Both the position numbers and the translations under genes were made by a program. Below are positions 51,057 through 59,105 of a DNA stretch of 64,000 bases, one piece after another. The notes beneath the pieces were generated by a model. That model worked only from the letters and a program-made list of their open reading frames with translations, did not search any database and had not been told where the DNA came from. How positions within the stretch are numbered: position 1 is the stretch's first letter; each line of letters opens with the position of its first letter. Source of the DNA: Sorangium cellulosum (GTDB lineage Bacteria > Myxococcota_A > Polyangia > Polyangiales > Polyangiaceae); assembly GCF_001589285.1 (NCBI RefSeq), contig NZ_JEMA01000832.1, forward strand, positions 1 through 64,000, in the 5' to 3' direction.

Positions 51057-51850
51057 GGCGCCTGCTCGTGGGCCTCCGCCTCGGGCCGCGGCAGCGCGGC
51101 CAGCGCCTCGGCCGCGTCGACGGGACGGTCGTTCCTGAGATCGCTGCGGACCTCGCCGTCGCGCATCGTGATCACGCGGCTCGCGCAGGCGGCGATGTCC
51201 GGCTCGTGCGTGACGAGGACGATGGTGATCCCGTCCAGGTTGAGCCGCTGCAGAAGCCCGAGCACCTCGAAGCTCGTGCGGGTGTCGAGGTTGCCCGTGG
51301 GCTCATCGGCGAGGAGCAGCGGCGGCGAGGTGACGAGCGCCCTCGCGATGGCGACGCGCTGCTGCTGGCCGCCCGAGAGCTGGTTCGGCGTGTGGTGCAG
51401 GCGCTCGGCCAGCCCCACCGCGCCGAGCGCGTCGAGCGCCCGCTTGCGCCGCTCCGCGGCGCCGATGCCCCGGTAGACGAGCGGCAGCTCCACGTTCTCG
51501 AGCGCCGTGGTCCGCGGCAGCAGGTTGAACCCCTGAAAGACGAACCCGATCAGGCGGTTCCTTACGATGGCGCGCGCGTCGTTGCTGCGCCGGGTGACGT
51601 CGAGCCCGTCGAGCCGGTACGTGCCCCGCGTCGGCCGGTCCAGGCACCCGATGATGTTCATCAAGGTGCTCTTGCCCGAGCCGCTCTGCCCGACGATCGC
51701 GACGAAATCACCGTGCTGGATCGTCAGATCCACGTGGCGAAGCGCCCTCACGACGACGGCCTCGGTCGTGTAGTCCTTGCCGACGCTCGAGAGCTCGATG
51801 AGCGGCTCGTCTCGGAGCACGGCGGCGACGCCCTGGCTCTGCGGCAGCAT
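51053..51850 (-). CDS. ABC transporter ATP-binding protein, MacB/LolD type
   Basis: 265 residues with Walker [11 protein letters not shown]-loop [12 protein letters not shown], signature LSGGQQQR and Walker [11 protein letters not shown], plus the H-loop VTHEPDIAA. In Escherichia coli MacB the ATPase is fused to one permease; here it is a separate gene followed directly by two permeases. Its start is seven bases from the MacA-like stop and its stop overlaps the first permease start. Confidence 0.93.
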
Positions 51851-51856
51851 CGCGCC

Positions 51857-53320
51857 TCAGAACAGCCGGGGGCCGCGCCCCCTGCCGCCCGACGACGGAC
51901 CATCGTTCTCGTCGGTGACGACCTTGACCGGCCCGAGATCGGTCGACAGCGTGGTGAAGATGCCGTCGGTGATCCCGACATCGACGACGCGCGGCTCGAT
52001 CTTCTCCGCGCCCGGCGTCGCGTCGGTCAGCACGTAGACGCGGCCCTTCTTCGGCGGGAGCGGCTCGAGGGGCGGCCCCTTGATCTCCTTGCCGTCCTTG
52101 TCCCGCTCCGGCGCCGGCTTGAATCGGAGCGCCGCGTTCGGCAGCCGCCGCACCCCCCTGGCCTCGGCGGACCGGATGCTCACCGTCGCCGTCATCCCCG
52201 GCCGCAGCTTGATGTCGGGGTTGTCGACCTCGACGACCGCCGCGTACGTCACCACGCCGGACTGGTTCAGGGGGCTGTAGCGCACCTGGCTCACCGTCCC
52301 CCGGAACGTCTCGCCCGGGAACGCGTCGACGCTGACGTCGGCCTCCATGGCCTCGCGGAGCCGCCCGACGTCCGCCTCGTCGATGTCGGCGAGCACGCGC
52401 ATCTTGCGGAGATCCTGGGCGATCACGAAGAGCGTGGGCGCCTGGAAGCTCGCCGCCACGGTCTGCCCGGGATCGATCGCGCGGCTGATGACGACGCCGT
52501 CGATGGGCGAGAAGATGCGCGTGTACTGGAGGTTCGTCGTGGAGGAGCGGAGCACCGCCCTGAGCTGGGCCACCTGCGCCTTCGAGGCCGCGAGATCGGC
52601 GAGCGCCACGTCGTAGGCGCCCTGCGCCGTGTCCAGGTCGGCCTGCGAGCCGACCCCCTCCGCGACCATCTTCTTCGCGCGGTCGAGCCGCTGCTTGGCC
52701 GTCCCGAGCGACGCCTCGGCGCGCACGACGCTCGCGTTCGCCGCCTCGAGCTGCGCCTGGTTCGAGTCGATCTGCGCCCCGAACAGCGTCGGATCGATCT
52801 CGGCGAGCACGTCGCCGGCCTTCACGATGCTGTTGAAGTCCACGTAAACCTTGGTGATTCGCCCGGAGACCTGCGCGCCGACCTGCACCTCGGTGAGCGG
52901 CTTCACCTGTCCCGTCGACTGCACCACCTCGACAACGTCGCCCGTGGTGACGTCGCCCGTGACGTAGCGCGGCGGCGGCGGCGGCCTCGTCTGGATGCGC
53001 CACACCACGATCGCCGCGACGATCGCGGCGATCGCCGCGAGGACGCCGAGCCGCCCGAGCCAGCGCTTCGTGCCCACCCGGGAGAGCTCCTGCTCCAGGC
53101 TCTCTCTCCCGCGTGGGAGGGGCGGCGCCCCCTCGCGGGGGCCCCGGGGCGGCGCGCCGCCGTGGGACCCGTGAGGCGCAGGGGCGGCCGAGGTCGGTCG
53201 CGCCGCGCCCGGCGGCGCATCGCTGGGGCGAGCGCGCTTCGCCTCCGGACCGACCTGCGCGGCCGAGTCCGACGCGTCGAGAGGGTCGCGACCGGTCGCC
53301 CGAGCCATGGAATCGGCCAT
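51857..53320 (-). CDS. macA: MacA-like periplasmic adaptor (HlyD/RND MFP family)
   Basis: 487 residues with GAGG seven bases before ATG 53320. An N-terminal Pro/Ala-rich cytoplasmic 80 residues precede one membrane helix (RLGVLAAIAAIVAAIVVW). Then come a biotinyl-lipoyl-like half (VQVGAQVSGRITKVYVDFN), a coiled hairpin with SLGTAKQRLDRAKKMVAEGV, and beta-barrel and membrane-proximal parts (GMTATVSIRSA). It is the first gene of macA - ATPase - permease - permease. No TolC is nearby. The cytoplasmic lead is longer than usual. Confidence 0.88.
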   Translation of the reverse strand: MADSMARATGRDPLDASDSAAQVGPEAKRARPSDAPPGAARPTSAAPAPHGSHGGAPPRGPREGAPPLPRGRESLEQELSRVGTKRWLGRLGVLAAIAAIVAAIVVWRIQTRPPPPPRYVTGDVTTGDVVEVVQSTGQVKPLTEVQVGAQVSGRITKVYVDFNSIVKAGDVLAEIDPTLFGAQIDSNQAQLEAANASVVRAEASLGTAKQRLDRAKKMVAEGVGSQADLDTAQGAYDVALADLAASKAQVAQLRAVLRSSTTNLQYTRIFSPIDGVVISRAIDPGQTVAASFQAPTLFVIAQDLRKMRVLADIDEADVGRLREAMEADVSVDAFPGETFRGTVSQVRYSPLNQSGVVTYAAVVEVDNPDIKLRPGMTATVSIRSAEARGVRRLPNAALRFKPAPERDKDGKEIKGPPLEPLPPKKGRVYVLTDATPGAEKIEPRVVDVGITDGIFTTLSTDLGPVKVVTDENDGPSSGGRGRGPRLF

Positions 53321-53401
53321 CGGACGTCCTCATAGCATGCCGCCCGCGCCAGCGCGGCTCGCTTGAAACCGCGGAACCGCCGTGGCACACCAACGCCGCC
53401 T

Positions 53402-54001
53402 ATGGAGTCGCTGCCCATCGCAACGGACACGGTCGTCACGCTGTCCTACGTCCTCTTCAACGAGAAAGGCGAGGCGGTCGACCAGGCGCCCGCCGCGGAG
53501 CCGCTCATCTACGTGCACGGATACGCTCAGATCGTGCCCGGTCTGGAGCGCGCCCTCGAGGGGCTGCGCGCCGGCGAGCAGCGCGAGATCACCGTCGCGC
53601 CGGAAGACGCCTTCGGCGAGCGCGAGGACTCCGGCATCTTCGAGGTCGACAAGGCCGACTTCCCGGACGCGGGCGAGGTCGAGGTCGGCGACGAGTTCGT
53701 CGCCCAGGGGCCGGACGGAGAGCCGGTCGCGCTCCGGGTCGTCGACATCCTCCCCGATGGCTTCCGGGTCGACACGAACCACCCCCTGGCGGGCCAGAAG
53801 GTGCGCTTTCAGGTCCAGGTCAGCGACGTGCGCGCCGCCAGCGAGGAGGAGATCGCGCAGGCTCAGGCCGAGCTCGAGGAGCGCATCGAGGAGTCCGAGA
53901 GCGGCGGGTGCTGCGATCACGATCACGATCATGACCACGGGCACAGCCACGATCACGAGCACGGGGAACCGCTCGTGACGCTCTCGAAGAAGTCGTCATA
54001 A
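53402..54001 (+). CDS. slyD: SlyD-type FKBP peptidyl-prolyl isomerase
   Basis: 199 residues from ATG 53402. FKBP domain with TVVTLSYVLFNEKGEAVDQA, IYVHGYAQIVPGLERALEGL, an IF (insert-in-flap) chaperone segment and a second part DTNHPLAGQKVRFQVQV. The C-terminal tail has CCDHDHDHDHGHSHDHEHG, a metal-binding Cys/His cluster that in SlyD handles nickel for hydrogenase maturation. It heads a plus-strand row and diverges from macA. Confidence 0.92.
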   Translation: MESLPIATDTVVTLSYVLFNEKGEAVDQAPAAEPLIYVHGYAQIVPGLERALEGLRAGEQREITVAPEDAFGEREDSGIFEVDKADFPDAGEVEVGDEFVAQGPDGEPVALRVVDILPDGFRVDTNHPLAGQKVRFQVQVSDVRAASEEEIAQAQAELEERIEESESGGCCDHDHDHDHGHSHDHEHGEPLVTLSKKSS

Positions 54002-54042
54002 GCCCGCCGCGAACTGGCGGGTCTGTCCGAGGAGATCACAAC

Positions 54043-54273
54043 ATGACCGTGGGTGAGAAGGGCAAGCTGACGGAGCTGGACCTCGATCGCCGGGTGCGCG
54101 AGCGCCTGCTGGCGAGCGGGACGCTCAGCGCCGCGACCATCGAGTCGCACCTCGCGAGCTTGCAGGACGTGGAGGAGCAATCCGAGATGATCGCCGTCGA
54201 TCAGCCGGCGCTCGGCGCGTCAACGCATGGACCGCGGGTCGAGCCTGAGCTCGACGACGAAGGGACAGAGTGA
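54043..54273 (+). CDS. 76-residue protein of unknown function
   Basis: 76 residues, acidic, start ATG with GAGGAG eight bases upstream. It has a helical hint (TELDLDRRVRERLLASGTLSA) and no known motif. It sits 41 bases after slyD and its stop overlaps the next start (GTGA). It is likely co-translated with the DUF1844 gene. Confidence 0.65.
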   Translation: MTVGEKGKLTELDLDRRVRERLLASGTLSAATIESHLASLQDVEEQSEMIAVDQPALGASTHGPRVEPELDDEGTE

Positions 54274-54572
54274 GCGACGCGACGGATCAGGAGGACCTCC
54301 CTCCGCTCGGGGCTTCACCGGAGCTGCCGACGCTCGACTTCTCGACGTTCGTGCTGTCGATCATCGGCTCCGCCTACGTGCACCTGGGCGACGCGCCCAA
54401 CCCTGAGGGCAGCGAGGAGCGAAACCTGGTCCTCGCACACCAGGACATCGACCTGCTCACCCTGCTCCAGGAGAAGACCAAGGGGAACCTCACGGGCGAC
54501 GAGGAACGGCTGCTCGAAACGGCGCTCTACGATCTGCGGATGCGCTACCTCGAGGTCTCGAAGCGGTCGTGA
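54270..54572 (+). CDS. DUF1844 family protein
   Basis: 100 residues from GTG 54270. It matches the DUF1844 core pattern: LDFSTFVLSIIGSAYVHLG, ERNLVLAHQDIDLLTLLQEKTKGNLT and LYDLRMRYLEV. The family is small, soluble, and widely conserved in delta-proteobacteria-like groups without an assigned role. Its stop overlaps the HtrA start (GTGA), giving a coupled trio with the preceding gene. Confidence 0.85.
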   Translation: MSDATDQEDLPPLGASPELPTLDFSTFVLSIIGSAYVHLGDAPNPEGSEERNLVLAHQDIDLLTLLQEKTKGNLTGDEERLLETALYDLRMRYLEVSKRS

Positions 54573-55717
54573 CCGCCGGCGCCAGGGCTCTCTCGTGGGT
54601 CCTGCTCGCCGGGCTGGTCGCCGCGTGCAGCAAGGCCTCCCCTGGCCACACCTCGAACGCCAGCAGCTCCTCGGTCCCTTCGGGCGCCGTGCCCGTGGTG
54701 GCCACCCCGCCGCCTCCCCCCGCCCCGCCACCTCCTTCCATCGTCCGCTCCGAGGGCATGCCGGGCTCCTTCGCGCCGCTCGCGCGCCGGGCCGACCCGG
54801 CGGTCGCGACGGTCAAGGCCCGCGTCGAGCGGCAGCAGCCGGGCGGCCGTCGCCGCACGGTCGCCGAGGGGCTCGGGACCGCCTTCGTCTACGACCCCGA
54901 GGGCTACCTGCTGACGAACAACCACGTGATCGAGGGCGCGACCGACATCCTCGTGAGCTTCGTCGACGGCCGCGACATCAAGGCGACCGTCGTCGGCCGC
55001 GACAAGCACACGGACGTCGCCGTGCTGAAGGTCGATGAGAAGGGGCTCCCGTCGCTTCCCCTGGGCGACTCGGATTTCATCGAGGTCGGCGACTGGGTCG
55101 TGGCGATCGGCAACCCCTTCGGCCTCTCCCACACGGTCTCGGCGGGCATCCTCTCCGCCAAGGGCCGCACCCGGGACGACGTGAAGGGGCTCGATCCGAG
55201 CGGCTATTTCAATTTCCTCCAGACGGACGCGAGCATCAACCCGGGCAACTCCGGCGGCCCGCTCCTGAACCTCAAGGGCGAGGTTGTCGGCATCAACGCG
55301 GCCGTGCGCGCCAACGCCAACAACATCGGCTTCGCGATCCCGATCAACATGGTGCGGCAGCTCCTGCCGATGCTGCTGCGCGACGGGAAGATCCGGCGGA
55401 GCCAGGTCGGGGTGATCGTCGACGTCCTCAACTCGATCGAGGCGGGGCGGCTCAAGCGTCCCGATCGCAAGGGGGCCTGGGTGAAGACGGTGGTGGCGGG
55501 GGGGCCCGCGGAGCGGGCCGGGATCGCGCCGGACGACGTGATCATCGGCTTCGAGGGCAACGCGATTTCCGACCCGAACGAGCTGCGGTGGATGGCGAGC
55601 ATCGCGGGCGTGAACAAGACCGTTACGCTCCGCGTCGCCCGGCTCGAGCGGGTCTTCGATGTGCGCCTCACGCTCGGCGAGCTCCCCGAGATCAACGAAG
55701 AGCCCGATGAGCCGTGA
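54569..55717 (+). CDS. HtrA/DegP-type serine protease, lipoprotein
   Basis: 382 residues from GTG 54569. Signal peptide with lipobox VAAC, then a Ser/Pro/Ala linker and the trypsin-like S1C domain. The triad is His119 (NNHVIEGA), Asp149 (DKHTDVAVLKV) and Ser228 (GNSGGPLLN). A single PDZ domain follows with GGPAERAGIAPDDVIIGFEG. The family degrades damaged envelope proteins. It is upstream of an ECF sigma factor in a tight row, which suggests a link to envelope stress. Confidence 0.92.
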   Translation: MTAGARALSWVLLAGLVAACSKASPGHTSNASSSSVPSGAVPVVATPPPPPAPPPPSIVRSEGMPGSFAPLARRADPAVATVKARVERQQPGGRRRTVAEGLGTAFVYDPEGYLLTNNHVIEGATDILVSFVDGRDIKATVVGRDKHTDVAVLKVDEKGLPSLPLGDSDFIEVGDWVVAIGNPFGLSHTVSAGILSAKGRTRDDVKGLDPSGYFNFLQTDASINPGNSGGPLLNLKGEVVGINAAVRANANNIGFAIPINMVRQLLPMLLRDGKIRRSQVGVIVDVLNSIEAGRLKRPDRKGAWVKTVVAGGPAERAGIAPDDVIIGFEGNAISDPNELRWMASIAGVNKTVTLRVARLERVFDVRLTLGELPEINEEPDEP

Positions 55718-55830
55718 GCCGGGCGGTCCCTGTCTCCTGTCCGGCGCGCTCGCCAGCCGCCGCAGGTCCCACGAGGCAACCTGCGTCGCGGTGTTCCTTG
55801 TCCCCCGGCCTCCTCAGGTAAGCTGACCCC

Positions 55831-56637
55831 GTGGCCTCTGCACCTGCCCCCCCGGACGAGCTTGAGCGGGTCGCGCCCCCCGGCGACCCCGGCGACAAGC
55901 CGGGAGAACCGGAAGGCGACGACCCGTCCGCGGACGGTGACCGTCGTGACGCAAAGCAGCTTCATGCGCGCCTGAATAGCGCTTCGGCCCGTGCGTCCAA
56001 TCGCGAGGCACGACGGCGAGAGGCGGAGGAGGATCGTGAGCTCATCGAGCGGGCGCAGCAAGGTGACCAGGCGGCATTCCGCTCGCTCGTGGAACGGCAC
56101 CAGCGCAGGGCCTTCGCGATCGCCATGGGGCTCGTGCGCGACGAGAACGACGCGCGCGAGCTGGTGCAGGACGCCTTTCTCCGGGTCTACAAGGGCCTCG
56201 GCTCCTTTCAGGGCGGCTCGTCGTTCTTCACCTGGCTCTACCGGATCGTCACGAACCTGGCGATCGACCTCATGCGGAAGCCGGGACGCCGCGACCTCGA
56301 GTTCCAGGAAAACCAGGCTGCCGAAGATCAGTCCGATTTCCCGCTCGTCGCTCGGATCGATGGCGCCGACCCCCTCAACGTCGTCCGGCGCCGGGAGATC
56401 GCCGGGCGCATTCAGGCCGCGCTCGACGCGCTGCCTCCTTACCATCGGGGGGTCATCCTGATGCGCGAGGTCGAGGGGATGTCCTACGAAGAGATGGCTC
56501 AGGCCATGGGGGTCTCGAAGGGGACGATCATGAGCCGCCTGTTCCATGCTCGTCAGAAGCTTCAGCGTGCCCTCGCTGACTGTTACGCGGAGGAAGAGGG
56601 CAAGGGCCCCGCAGCGGACCCGGAGGAGATCGCGTGA
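55831..56637 (+). CDS. rpoE: ECF sigma factor, RpoE-like
   Basis: 268 residues from GTG 55831. The first 70 residues are charged and variable. Sigma region 2 has ELIERAQQGDQAAFRSLVER and LVQDAFLRVYKGLGSFQG, then FFTWLYRIVTNLAIDLMRKP. Region 4 has LPPYHRGVILMREVEGMSYEEMAQAMGVSKGTIMSRLFHARQKL (quoted in part). Region 3 is missing, as in ECF sigma factors. Its stop overlaps the anti-sigma start (GTGA). It likely controls this envelope cluster and perhaps its own promoter. Confidence 0.93.
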   Translation: MASAPAPPDELERVAPPGDPGDKPGEPEGDDPSADGDRRDAKQLHARLNSASARASNREARRREAEEDRELIERAQQGDQAAFRSLVERHQRRAFAIAMGLVRDENDARELVQDAFLRVYKGLGSFQGGSSFFTWLYRIVTNLAIDLMRKPGRRDLEFQENQAAEDQSDFPLVARIDGADPLNVVRRREIAGRIQAALDALPPYHRGVILMREVEGMSYEEMAQAMGVSKGTIMSRLFHARQKLQRALADCYAEEEGKGPAADPEEIA

Positions 56638-57356
56638 GTACCGCCAACAGCAGCAAGGCGAACCACGGGGAGGCGAGCGCCCCGCCGACGGATCTGGAGC
56701 TGATGCTCTACGTCGACGGTGAGCTCGATGAAGCGCGGCACCGGCAGGTGGAGGACCACGTGCTCCACGACCCGCGCTGCCGCGCGAAGGTCGCAGGGCT
56801 CGTCACGGCGTCCGACATGATCCGGGCCAGCGCGCTGGCCTCCGGCGCGGGGGACAGCATCGCCGACGCGGTGATGGCGAAGATCGGCGAGGGCGCGGTC
56901 GCGAAGATCGGCGAGGGCGCGGTCGCGAAGATCGACGGCGGCGCTGCCGCGCGGCCGCTCGCCGTGTCGCCGTCGGGCGAGCCACCTCGCAGCCCGGCGC
57001 GCCCCCGCGGAGCGCCGGCCAACGACAACGCGCGCGGGATCTTCGCGCTGACGGCGCTCGCGGTAGCCGCGGCCGCCGCGCTGATGGTCTGGGGCCGGAT
57101 GGACGTCGAGGCGCCCACCGCGGCGCTGCCGGCGCGGACGGTCCCCGAGGCGCTCGCCCCTGCGCCCGCGGCGCCGCCGAGCGAGCCCGCCGCCGCGCCG
57201 AGCGCCGAGGGCGAGATCGCGCCCGGCGTCGAGATCGCCGCGGTCGACTTCGGGGCGCGCATGGGCACCATCTTCTACGTTCCGCGGGAGGCCGTGGCCT
57301 CAGGCCCGACGACCACGGTGGTTTGGCTCTCCGATGACGGTCCGGGAGGACAGTGA
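56634..57356 (+). CDS. Probable anti-sigma factor with altered zinc motif
   Basis: 240 residues. The N-terminal 60 residues resemble a zinc-binding anti-sigma (zf-HC2) domain: ELMLYVDGELDEARHRQVEDH. Where the family usually has HxxxCxxC, this protein has His42, then Asp46 in place of the first Cys, then Cys49. A membrane helix (FALTALAVAAAAALMVWG) lies near residue 142, then a Pro/Ala tail and a periplasmic C-terminus. The anti-sigma role is inferred from position and fold. A 24-bp repeat at 56876-56946 encodes three AKIGEGAV-like units. Confidence 0.75.
   Translation: MSTANSSKANHGEASAPPTDLELMLYVDGELDEARHRQVEDHVLHDPRCRAKVAGLVTASDMIRASALASGAGDSIADAVMAKIGEGAVAKIGEGAVAKIDGGAAARPLAVSPSGEPPRSPARPRGAPANDNARGIFALTALAVAAAAALMVWGRMDVEAPTAALPARTVPEALAPAPAAPPSEPAAAPSAEGEIAPGVEIAAVDFGARMGTIFYVPREAVASGPTTTVVWLSDDGPGGQ
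56876..56946. repeat. 24-bp tandem repeat in the anti-sigma gene
   Basis: About three copies of gcgaagatcggcgagggcgcggtc, the last diverged, encode AKIGEGAV-type units in the cytoplasmic linker. The frame is kept. Confidence 0.75.
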
Positions 57357-57874
57357 TGAGATTTCTTGCGAGTGCGATCACCGCGATGATGGTCCTGGCG
57401 CTCGGCGCGAGCCCTTCCCCTGCCGTCGCGCAAGAGAAGGCGCCGGCCCCCGCGCCGCCGGCGCCGTCCGAGGCCGCGGTGACGTCCGAGGTCGTGGTCC
57501 TCCACGCGACGAACGACGGGACCGGCATCGATCCGAAGATCGGCAAGATGCCCGAGCTCGGGAAGCCGCCGTTCTCGGCGTACAACAGCTACAAGCTCCT
57601 CGATCGGCTGAAGATCAGCCTGCAGAAGGGCAAGCCGACGACCACCAAGCTGCCGAACGGCAGCGTCCTCATGGTGTCGCTGAAGGACGTCGTGGCCGCG
57701 AAGAAGCAGGACGAGCCGAAGCGCTTCGTCATCAGCGCGAGCATCCAGAAGCCCGGCGGCAACACGTTCCTGCCGCTGCTCGAGGTGAACGCCAAGGCCG
57801 GCGAGAATTTCTTCGTGGCGGGTCAGCAGCACCTGGGCGGCGTGCTCGTGCTCGGTGTCAAGGTCGCGCCCTGA
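57356..57874 (+). CDS. Secreted protein of unknown function in the stress cluster
   Basis: 172 residues from ATG 57356 (GGGAGGA six bases upstream; it overlaps the anti-sigma stop as TGATG). Signal peptide ending near AVAQE. The mature part is beta-rich with EVVVLHATNDGTGIDPKIG and LPLLEVNAKAGENFFVAG. I do not recognise the family. It is the last gene of the row, so it may be a sensor or a client. Confidence 0.7.
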   Translation: MRFLASAITAMMVLALGASPSPAVAQEKAPAPAPPAPSEAAVTSEVVVLHATNDGTGIDPKIGKMPELGKPPFSAYNSYKLLDRLKISLQKGKPTTTKLPNGSVLMVSLKDVVAAKKQDEPKRFVISASIQKPGGNTFLPLLEVNAKAGENFFVAGQQHLGGVLVLGVKVAP

Positions 57875-57905
57875 GCGCAATCCGAGCCCGAGGAGCGCCC
57901 AGCGC

Positions 57906-59105
57906 TCAGCGGCGCCCCGAGGACGGCAGCGCGATCGGCAGGTCCAGGTAGAAGACCGTCCCGCGCGGCGCGCGCGCCGCCGCGCGGATGGCGCCGCCGT
58001 GCGAGGCGACGATGTTCCGCACGATGCTCAGGCCGAGCCCGGTGCCGGTGCCGTCGATCTTGGTCGTGAAGAACGGGTCGAAGATCCTCGGCAGGTGGTC
58101 GGCCTGGATCCCGTGCCCTTCGTCCTGGAGGGTCACCGTGATGTAGCCGTCGTTCGGTGACATCGCGGTCGCGATGCCAAGGCAACCGCCGCGCTCGTGC
58201 ATCGCGTGCGCCGCGTTCGTGACCAGGTTCACGAACACCTGCGTCAGCGGGTCGATGACGCCGTGCACGGGCGGTATCTCGCCGAAGCGCTTCTCCACGG
58301 TGACGCCCGTCTGATCGAGGAGGTGCTCGCAGAAGACGAGCGCGCGCTCGATGATGTCGTGAAGGGAGACGGCGCCCGGCTTCTCCGCGGAGGGCCGCGA
58401 GTAGGCGATCAGATCGCGCGTGAAGCGGCGGATGCGATCCGCCGCCTCGTTGATCCTCGCGAGCCGCTCGATGTCCGAGGGGTCGAAGCCGCTGCGCTCG
58501 CCCTTGCGGCGCAGGTACTCGGAGTAGGCGAGGATCGAGGTGAGCGGGTTGTTGAGCTCGTGCACGACGCCGGCGGCCATCTTCCCTAGGGAGGCCAGCT
58601 TCTCGGCCTGGATGATCTGGTCGCGCAGCGATTGCTGCGCGCGCGCCTCTCGGATCGTGATCCGCAGCGCGAGCGCGAGCCGGTCGATCAGCGCTCCGAT
58701 CGGGGCGCTGTCGAGGTACCCGGCGTCGTCGGCCGCGATGTGCACGCTCGAGCGACCCTCAGGCTCGATCGCCGCGACGCGCTCGAACGCGAACTCGGGC
58801 AGGAGCCGCGCCGGATCGCGGGCGTCGTCGCGTCGCGCCCGCGGCGACATCCGGATGACCAGCTGCGCGCCGGCCGCGCCGGGGATGCAGACGCCGAACC
58901 CGCAGCCCGTGAGCGCCCTCTCGGCCGCGCCGAGCAGCGCCGAGGCGCGCTGCTCGACGGAGGCGGAGGGATCGAGCTCGCTCGCCGCGAGCAGCAGGTT
59001 GTCGATCCACTCGAGCGGGATGTCTCGGGTGAGCGGCTTCCGGAGCGTGACGGGAGCGTCGGACGACGGCTGCTCCCCCAGGTGCTCCGCGGTCCTTCCG
59101 CTCAC
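57906..59105 (-). CDS. Sensor histidine kinase, intact
   Basis: 399 residues, GTG start overlapping the upstream gene stop (GTGA). A PAS/GAF-like N-terminal part (about 60-175) without membrane helices, then the HisKA helix with the phospho-His in VVHELNNPLTSI, and a complete HATPase_c: N-box VFVNLVTNAAHAM, G1 LQDEGHGI, G2 GTGTGLGLSIVRNIV. A cytoplasmic kinase. No separate response regulator gene is next to it, but the upstream protein has a receiver domain. Confidence 0.9.
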   Translation of the reverse strand: MSGRTAEHLGEQPSSDAPVTLRKPLTRDIPLEWIDNLLLAASELDPSASVEQRASALLGAAERALTGCGFGVCIPGAAGAQLVIRMSPRARRDDARDPARLLPEFAFERVAAIEPEGRSSVHIAADDAGYLDSAPIGALIDRLALALRITIREARAQQSLRDQIIQAEKLASLGKMAAGVVHELNNPLTSILAYSEYLRRKGERSGFDPSDIERLARINEAADRIRRFTRDLIAYSRPSAEKPGAVSLHDIIERALVFCEHLLDQTGVTVEKRFGEIPPVHGVIDPLTQVFVNLVTNAAHAMHERGGCLGIATAMSPNDGYITVTLQDEGHGIQADHLPRIFDPFFTTKIDGTGTGLGLSIVRNIVASHGGAIRAAARAPRGTVFYLDLPIALPSSGRR

